A stretch of 10,325 bases of DNA from Chryseobacterium sp. (GTDB taxonomy: Bacteria > Bacteroidota > Bacteroidia > Flavobacteriales > Weeksellaceae): the NCBI GenBank assembly GCA_003852805.1, contig RDDY01000272.1:1-10325 (forward strand), written 5' to 3'. Below, one piece after another: positions 1-4,173 of the stretch. Positions within the stretch are counted from its first letter, which is position 1; each line of letters begins with the position of its first letter. The notes beneath the pieces are model-generated. The model was not told the DNA's origin and made no database searches. It saw nothing but the letters and a program-made list of their open reading frames with translations. A program made the translations under genes and the position numbers.

Positions 1-264
1 CTCGCGGAAGTTGACAGCATACGGGTAAAAGAAAATAATCTCTATGTCGAAGAGGACGAACAAAATGGCCGTCAAAAAGTATTTAACGGAGAACGGTGTT
101 CTGGCATTTCCTTCCGGCTCGATTCCACATTCAAACGCCTCTTCTTTGCGTACGCTGGTCACCTTGGGTCCTAATAAACTGGACGCGATAATTGTTACAA
201 CAACGAACGCCAAGCCAACGGCTGCCTGAATGAGAATCGGGATATAATTGTCTGGTAAATTCAT
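1..264 (-). CDS. nuoA: NADH-quinone oxidoreductase subunit A, 5' part (runs off left edge)
   Basis: Small membrane subunit of proton-pumping respiratory complex I (NDH-1), at the junction of the membrane arm and the quinone site. The 88 codons present begin at the ATG read leftward from 264 and stay open to the window edge. The first 31 residues hold a hydrophobic helix. FECG (residues 44-47), the following R-x-PFSVKYF segment and the second helix with FDIE (72-75) then PYAV are the family's hallmark. NuoA is usually about 120 aa, so roughly the last quarter is missing. A TACTTTTG box at 288-295 lies just upstream, so this is probably the first gene of a nuo operon continuing beyond the window. 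The divergent frame on the opposite strand is a shadow. Identification is very secure; the operon is inferred. Confidence 0.95.
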   Translation of the reverse strand, partial: MNLPDNYIPILIQAAVGLAFVVVTIIASSLLGPKVTSVRKEEAFECGIEPEGNARTPFSVKYFLTAILFVLFDIEIIFFYPYAVNFRE

Positions 265-386
265 TATGCGCTCACTTAACTAATTCGCAAAAGTAAGAAA
301 AATTAACATCAAAACCTTGTCTGCACTGCGATGAGCCTATGCCAAATAAGGGGAATCGGCTATTTAGAATATGTTTAAATAAATGT
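265..386. other. Intergenic region between nuoA and the small membrane protein gene
   Basis: 122 bp without a supported gene. It holds the nuoA promoter box on its left. On its right there is an all-A/T inverted repeat (377-383 with 386-392, 2-nt loop) overlapping the stop of the neighbouring small gene. No GC-rich hairpin with a T-tract is visible, so termination of the acetyltransferase pair before nuoA is unexplained and some read-through into nuoA is possible. Confidence 0.6.
288..295 (-). promoter_or_regulatory. Putative -7 promoter box (TACTTTTG) of nuoA
   Basis: Read on the minus strand this is TACTTTTG, an exact match to the Bacteroidota -7 consensus TAnnTTTG, 23 nt before the nuoA ATG. 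A TTTTG that could serve as the -33 element lies at 310-314, but the 14-nt gap is shorter than the usual 19 or so, so only the -7 part is convincing. Confidence 0.5.
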
Positions 387-563
387 TTATTTCTTGAGCC
401 TGCGGAGCATAACGAAAGCAATATAAGCGATGTACAGAAACAGAAAACTGACGAAGACGATATTGATGATGGCGTTCATTCGGTCGTCTTCCACTCTGAA
501 GAAAACATTGTAGCTGACATAAATCAGAATCAGTATGCCGTAAATGATCAGTTGCTTTTTCAT
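387..563 (-). CDS. Small two-helix membrane protein (58 aa)
   Basis: I do not recognise a family. The frame starts with ATG read from 563 (MKKQLIIYGIL...) and ends at TAA 387-389. Two hydrophobic stretches, about residues 5-22 and 33-53, are separated by a short charged loop (RVEDDR, 23-28). Basic residues sit at both ends (KK at 2-3, RRLKK at 54-58). By the positive-inside rule this is a helical hairpin with both termini in the cytoplasm. Its ATG overlaps the TGA of the acetyltransferase gene as ATGA, so the two are probably co-transcribed and translationally coupled. An overlapping frame on the same strand starting at 573 is longer but polar and histidine/arginine-rich, and lacks these signs of a real protein. 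The hydrophobic pattern and coupling support a real gene; the function is unknown. Confidence 0.72.
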   Translation of the reverse strand: MKKQLIIYGILILIYVSYNVFFRVEDDRMNAIINIVFVSFLFLYIAYIAFVMLRRLKK

Positions 564-1699
564 ATTGTTTCAATATCTGTTTTCAGGCTGTAGGTACGGC
601 GGCGTTTGTGGTTCACCGGACCGTAATCCTGCCATAAAAGTTGAATGTTTTTGTTCTCCGCCAATTCAGGATTGGTCTCCAGATAACGGATGCCTTTCTT
701 TTTGAAGGTATCGTAGATTTCTTTAAAAATAATCGAGGTCAGCCCACGACGCTGGTAATCGGGATGAATACCGATGAGGTAGAAGTTTGCGCGGTCAGCG
801 GTTTTCTCGGCGCGCAGCAGATGCCACCATCCGAAAGGAAACAATTTGCCTTTCGCTTTTTGCAAGGCTGCAGAGTAGGACGGCATGGTGATGGCAAAAG
901 CAATCAAGCGTTTGTCCGCGTCTTCTATGCAGACAATATAATCTTTGTTGATGAGCGGAAAATAGCGTTCGCGGTAATGGCGGATTTGCTCATCGGTGAT
1001 GGGCGTATAGGTGCTCAGGTTTTTATAGGTCTCGTCCAGAAGTTGGAACATCGGCTCCACCAGCGGCAATATTTCTTTCTTGTTGCTGAAGCGCAGGAGC
1101 CGCAGCTTGTATTTCTCTGTGATCAGCCGGCTGAAGCGCTCCACTTTCTCGGGCAAGACATCGGGGAAGACGATTTCGTATTCCACCCATTCCTTCTCCT
1201 TCTGCAAACCCAAACGCTCCATGTGCTCGGCATAATATGCGGCGTTGTAGATACCGATCATGGTGGCCAAGCGGTCGAATCCCATCGTCAGCATTCCTGC
1301 TTTGTCCAGATTGGTAAAGCCCATCGGTCCCTCAATCTGCGGATATCCTTTCTCCCGCGCATAACGGATTGCCGTATCGATCAAAGCTTTGGAGACCTCA
1401 AGGTCGTCGATAAAATCAAACCAACCGAAGCGCACCTTCCGTATTCCCAAATCTTTTTCTTCTTTGTGGTTAATCATCACCGCAATCCTGCCCACGATCT
1501 CGCCGTCGCGGTAAGCCAAATATTGTTTGGCCTCGCTATAAATAAGGGCGGGATTGTGTGCTTTTTTCCATATTTTCTTCTCGTCGCTGTTTAGCGGCGG
1601 AACGTAATTGGAATTATTGGCATAAAGGCGATTGGGAAAAGAGATAAAGTCATCTAAAAAGCGCTCATCTGTCACCTCTTTTACAGTGATTTCTCTCAT
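560..1699 (-). CDS. GNAT-family N-acetyltransferase-like protein (379 aa)
   Basis: Cytoplasmic acetyl-CoA-dependent acyltransferase of unknown substrate. The C-terminal half has a GNAT motif A, FYLIGIHPDYQRRGLTSIIF, at about residues 306-325. Its QRRGLT segment is the acetyl-CoA pyrophosphate-binding loop. The N-terminal half (about 58-140: YLAYRDGEIVGRIAV, then a helix and IEGPMGFTN) has the strand-helix pattern of a second, degenerate GNAT-like fold, so this is probably a tandem-GNAT protein of a type common in Bacteroidota. I chose the ATG at 1699 (MREITVKEV). The frame stays open up to 1807, but that extension crosses both divergent promoter boxes and encodes a Cys/Lys-rich stretch unlike the rest. 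The TGA overlaps the ATG of the 58-aa membrane protein. The GNAT assignment is firm; the substrate is not known. Confidence 0.88.
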   Translation of the reverse strand: MREITVKEVTDERFLDDFISFPNRLYANNSNYVPPLNSDEKKIWKKAHNPALIYSEAKQYLAYRDGEIVGRIAVMINHKEEKDLGIRKVRFGWFDFIDDLEVSKALIDTAIRYAREKGYPQIEGPMGFTNLDKAGMLTMGFDRLATMIGIYNAAYYAEHMERLGLQKEKEWVEYEIVFPDVLPEKVERFSRLITEKYKLRLLRFSNKKEILPLVEPMFQLLDETYKNLSTYTPITDEQIRHYRERYFPLINKDYIVCIEDADKRLIAFAITMPSYSAALQKAKGKLFPFGWWHLLRAEKTADRANFYLIGIHPDYQRRGLTSIIFKEIYDTFKKKGIRYLETNPELAENKNIQLLWQDYGPVNHKRRRTYSLKTDIETI

Positions 1700-1715
1700 G
1701 GGGGTATTTGTGCAA

Positions 1716-1723
1716 CAAAGATA
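1716..1723 (-). promoter_or_regulatory. Putative -7 promoter box (TATCTTTG) of the acetyltransferase pair
   Basis: Minus-strand TATCTTTG matches TAnnTTTG exactly and lies 16 nt before the chosen ATG at 1699, implying a very short leader of roughly 12 nt. No TTTG is seen at the usual -33 distance. Its position inside the possible N-terminal extension argues for the shorter protein. Confidence 0.5.
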
Positions 1724-1763
1724 AGACATAAAATCATCGTCGGCGGGTTTGGCATGTTTCTTA

Positions 1764-1771
1764 TATCTTTG
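1764..1771 (+). promoter_or_regulatory. Putative -7 promoter box (TATCTTTG) of the zinc protease gene
   Basis: Plus-strand TATCTTTG, the same octamer as the divergent box at 1716-1723, 35 nt before the protease ATG. TTTG at 1748-1751 is only 12 nt upstream, too close to be a standard -33 element. The leader between box and ATG is A/T-rich and includes the 14-bp palindrome TTAAAAATTTTTAA at 1785-1798. Confidence 0.5.
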
Positions 1772-1806
1772 TGTTACTTCACATTTAAAAATTTTTAATC
1801 GAAACA

Positions 1807-2496
1807 ATGTCCGGTTTTTATTTGATCCTCGCCATTATTTTCTTGGTGAGCATGTTTGTACAGAACAGGTTGAGATCCAAGTTTGCACACTATTCCAAAG
1901 TGCATTTGCAAAACGGTCTTTCAGGAAAAGAGATTGCCGAGAAGATGTTGGCAGACAACAATATCCACGATGTCAAAGTAATCTCCACACCGGGTAAGTT
2001 GACCGACCACTACAATCCGTTGGACAAGACCGTCAATTTGTCTGAGGAAGTGTATATGCAGCGCAACGCCGCCGCCGCCGCAGTAGCCGCTCACGAATGC
2101 GGACATGCCGTACAGCACGCGGTAGGATATTCTATGCTGCAACTGCGTTCTAAGATGGTGCCTGTGGTAAACATCAGTTCTCGGCTGTTGCAGTTTGTCC
2201 TGATGGGCGGAATCGTGGTTTTTGCCACCAGCGGAAATAAAACGCTTCTGGCTCTCGGTGTTCTGCTGTTTGCCGTAACCACGGCTTTTGCGTTTATTAC
2301 GTTGCCTGTGGAATATGACGCCAGCAACCGCGCGTTGCAATGGTTGAAACAAACGGGAACGGTTACCACTTCCGAAATTGCGGGCGCGCAAGATTCGCTG
2401 AAATGGGCGGCGCGCACCTACGTGGTGGCAGCCTTGGGCTCATTGGCTCAGTTGCTCTATTTCGCATCGATGCTGTTGGGCGACCGACGAAATTGA
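1807..2496 (+). CDS. Zinc-dependent membrane protease, YugP/Zn_peptidase_2 family (229 aa)
   Basis: Putative integral-membrane zinc metallopeptidase of the YugP type; its physiological substrates are not established. An N-terminal hydrophobic helix (about residues 3-18) is followed by a soluble stretch with the NGLSGKEIAEKML segment (36-48), then the zinc motif HECGH at 96-100 after an alanine run. H96 and H100 are expected zinc ligands and E97 the catalytic base. Two more membrane helices follow (about 125-141 and 145-165). Then comes the conserved LPVEYDAS (166-173), where the acidic residues probably complete the site, and a final helix near 205-224. Length is normal for the family. It is the only plus-strand gene here, diverging from the acetyltransferase and converging on the IMPACT gene with 3 bp between the stop codons. 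No Shine-Dalgarno is apparent; A-rich GAAACA precedes the ATG. Confidence 0.9.
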   Translation: MSGFYLILAIIFLVSMFVQNRLRSKFAHYSKVHLQNGLSGKEIAEKMLADNNIHDVKVISTPGKLTDHYNPLDKTVNLSEEVYMQRNAAAAAVAAHECGHAVQHAVGYSMLQLRSKMVPVVNISSRLLQFVLMGGIVVFATSGNKTLLALGVLLFAVTTAFAFITLPVEYDASNRALQWLKQTGTVTTSEIAGAQDSLKWAARTYVVAALGSLAQLLYFASMLLGDRRN

Positions 2497-2499
2497 TGC

Positions 2500-3108
2500 T
2501 CAATCTTCTTTGATCTCGAAATCGACCGACCGCAGTTCGGAAAGTTGGTGGCAGAGTTCTTCAACGGAAGCTGCGCGGACCAATGCTGTTATCAGGCATT
2601 GCTGCGCAGCTTCAAAGTTTATGATCTTGGCATCGTAGCGGTTCAGCAGGGTGAAAATGCTGTTCTGCTGCGCGAAGTCGAAAGTAACTTCCAAGGACAT
2701 CTGCAACTCCCGGCGCACAATCTCGGCCTCTTGCAGGCACATCTTCGCCGATTCTTTATAGGCGCGGACCAAACCGCCGACGCCCAATTTTATACCGCCG
2801 AAATAACGCACCGATACCAGAAGGATGTTCGTCACATCATGCGCCAGCAATTGATTGTAGATTGGCAAGCCCGCGCTGCCATTGGGTTCGCCGTCGTCGT
2901 TGGCGCGGTATTGCTCACCGTTTGTGCCCAGCCGATACGCATAACAATGGTGGTTGGCTTTGGGGTGAAGATTGCGCAGGTGTGCCAGGCGATCTTTTAT
3001 TTCGGTCTCGTTGCGCACGGGGTAGGCAAAGTTTAAAAAACGGCTGCCTTTCTCGCGCAGCACAACATCTTCCACCGGTTTCCGTATGCTCAAAAACTCA
3101 AACTCCAT
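2500..3108 (-). CDS. IMPACT/YigZ-family protein (UPF0029, 202 aa)
   Basis: Member of the YigZ/IMPACT family, cytoplasmic proteins whose bacterial role is uncertain; the eukaryotic relative IMPACT acts on the translational stress kinase GCN2. The N-terminal domain carries the family signature: EKGSRFL (19-25), HHCYAYRLG (53-61), NDDGEPNGSAG (70-80) and VRYFGGIKLGVGGLVRAY (100-117). The remaining 70 or so residues fit the small ferredoxin-like UPF0029 C-terminal domain. PNGSAG replaces the more usual P-S-G-T-A-G. I chose the ATG at 3108 (MEFEFL), which overlaps the ribD end by 11 bp. The frame can be extended to a start at 3132, but that adds eight residues and a longer overlap without family support. 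The overlap suggests co-expression with ribD. No terminator fits in the 3-bp gap to the converging protease gene. Confidence 0.92.
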   Translation of the reverse strand: MEFEFLSIRKPVEDVVLREKGSRFLNFAYPVRNETEIKDRLAHLRNLHPKANHHCYAYRLGTNGEQYRANDDGEPNGSAGLPIYNQLLAHDVTNILLVSVRYFGGIKLGVGGLVRAYKESAKMCLQEAEIVRRELQMSLEVTFDFAQQNSIFTLLNRYDAKIINFEAAQQCLITALVRAASVEELCHQLSELRSVDFEIKED

Positions 3109-4135
3109 ACGGGTGATTGATGTAGTGAGCAATGCGGTTATCTCGATAGATTTCCTCTGCTGCCGCTTCGGTACTCAATTGAGGAGCAGCCGTGCCACCG
3201 CCGAAATACAGCCTGTCGTTTGTGATTACCATCGCCTCGTCCCACAGCTTGTGGTTTATAAATTGTTGGAGCGTGAAAAGACCGCCTTCCACAATGACCG
3301 ACTGAATTTTTCGCTCGGCCAACGATTTGAGAATGTCGGGAATAAGATCCTCACGGTAGACCTTGATCCATTCTACATTGGCTTCCTTTGCGTCCTGATG
3401 AAGGTTGAATACCAGCGTTGTCGCCTCGCCACTGAAAATATTGAACATCTTTGGGACTTTCAGATCGAGGTCGATGAGGACGCGCACCGGATTGGCACCC
3501 GGAATTTCGCGTGTCGTCAACGACGGATTGTCGTTAAGCGCGGTGCGTGTGCCTACCAAGATTGCGTTTTCGCCCGCCCGCATTCTGTGGGTAAGCGTGC
3601 GCACCAAGGAATTGCTGATGGCTGCCGGCTGGAAATTATTGTCTAAAAATCCGTCGGCGGTCTGCGCCCATTTTAAAATGATATACGGTCGGTTTTTTGT
3701 CTGAAACGTGAAAAAGCGGCGGTTGAGGTGCAAGCATTCTTTCTCCAGCACACCGGCGGTGACTTCTATAACCGCGTCTTCCAATATCTTTTTGCCCTTG
3801 CCGTTTACCTGTACGTTCGGGTCCATGGCACCGATAACCACGCGCGGAATGCCTTCTTGCACAATGCGCACGGCGCACGGCGGAGTCTTGCCATAATGTG
3901 CACACGGCTCCAGCGATACATAAAGGGTGCTGCCTTTCAGCAACTCGGGTTGTCTGACCGAGTTGATGGCGTTTACCTCGGCGTGTGGTTCGCCGGCACG
4001 GCGGTGCCAGCCTTCGCCTATGATTCGGTCGCCATAGACAATTACGCTGCCCACCATCGGGTTGGGGTAGGTGTCGCCTGCCGCGTTGGCAGCCAGCTGT
4101 ATGCAGCGGTGCATGTATTGTTCGTGGTTTTCCAT
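3098..4135 (-). CDS. ribD: Bifunctional riboflavin biosynthesis deaminase/reductase RibD (345 aa)
   Basis: Catalyses two consecutive steps of riboflavin synthesis: deamination of the pyrimidinone product of GTP cyclohydrolase II, then NADPH-dependent reduction of its ribose. The N-terminal cytidine-deaminase-like domain has the zinc site: HAE at 51-53 (H51 ligand, E53 proton shuttle) and PCAHYGKTPPC at 77-87 (C78 and C87 ligands). The reductase domain begins near RPYIILKWAQTADGF (149-163), with VGTRTALNDNPSLT (194-207) and the nucleotide-binding VIVEGG (280-285). Length is normal. I start at ATG 4135 (MENHEQYMHR). An upstream in-frame TTG at 4165 lies inside the 4143-4168 hairpin and is not convincing. 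It sits 38 nt after the aroE/DUF349 stop and overlaps the next gene by 11 bp. No FMN riboswitch is seen before it, and no other rib gene is in the window. Confidence 0.96.
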   Translation of the reverse strand: MENHEQYMHRCIQLAANAAGDTYPNPMVGSVIVYGDRIIGEGWHRRAGEPHAEVNAINSVRQPELLKGSTLYVSLEPCAHYGKTPPCAVRIVQEGIPRVVIGAMDPNVQVNGKGKKILEDAVIEVTAGVLEKECLHLNRRFFTFQTKNRPYIILKWAQTADGFLDNNFQPAAISNSLVRTLTHRMRAGENAILVGTRTALNDNPSLTTREIPGANPVRVLIDLDLKVPKMFNIFSGEATTLVFNLHQDAKEANVEWIKVYREDLIPDILKSLAERKIQSVIVEGGLFTLQQFINHKLWDEAMVITNDRLYFGGGTAAPQLSTEAAAEEIYRDNRIAHYINHPYGV

Positions 4136-4142
4136 GAAATGG

Positions 4143-4168
4143 AAATTGACAGTTTTCACTGTCAATTT
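4143..4168 (-). promoter_or_regulatory. Perfect 11-bp hairpin with GAAA loop between aroE/DUF349 and ribD
   Basis: On the minus strand the arms AAATTGACAGT and ACTGTCAATTT pair without mismatch around the loop GAAA, a GNRA-type tetraloop. The hairpin begins 5 nt after the upstream stop and ends 7 nt before the ribD ATG, so it fills the ribosome-loading region. The stem is A/T-rich and is followed by CCATTTC rather than a U-run, so it is at best a poor intrinsic terminator. It could damp ribD translation, protect or process the mRNA, or be a protein-binding operator. The structure is certain as sequence; its role is inference. Confidence 0.6.
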
Positions 4169-4173
4169 AGATT

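Noticed and set aside
377..392. Inverted repeat AAATAAA / TTTATTT as a terminator
   Set aside because: The stem is all A/T with a 2-nt loop and overlaps the stop codon; too weak to call an intrinsic terminator.
364..573. 69-codon minus-strand frame overlapping the small membrane protein
   Set aside because: Polar, His/Arg/Gln-rich, without features; the overlapping 58-codon frame has two clean membrane helices and an ATGA coupling.
641..1594. 317-codon open frame on the plus strand opposite the acetyltransferase
   Set aside because: Lies wholly antisense to a gene with clear GNAT motifs, has no recognisable motif, and its length is explained by codon bias of the real gene.
1785..1798. 14-bp palindrome TTAAAAATTTTTAA in the protease leader
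   Set aside because: Pure A/T sequence in an A/T-rich leader; more likely an unstructured translation-friendly leader than an operator.
1700..1807. 36-residue N-terminal extension of the acetyltransferase
   Set aside because: It crosses both divergent promoter boxes, encodes an unrelated-looking peptide, and MREITVKEV at 1699 is a normal family-like start.
4136..4165. Upstream TTG start for RibD adding ten residues
   Set aside because: It lies within the hairpin, encodes no family-conserved residues, and an ATG just before the deaminase domain fits better.
4136..4173. FMN riboswitch controlling ribD
   Set aside because: The gap is only 38 nt and holds one simple hairpin; the multi-stem RFN element needs well over 100 nt and none of its conserved segments is present.
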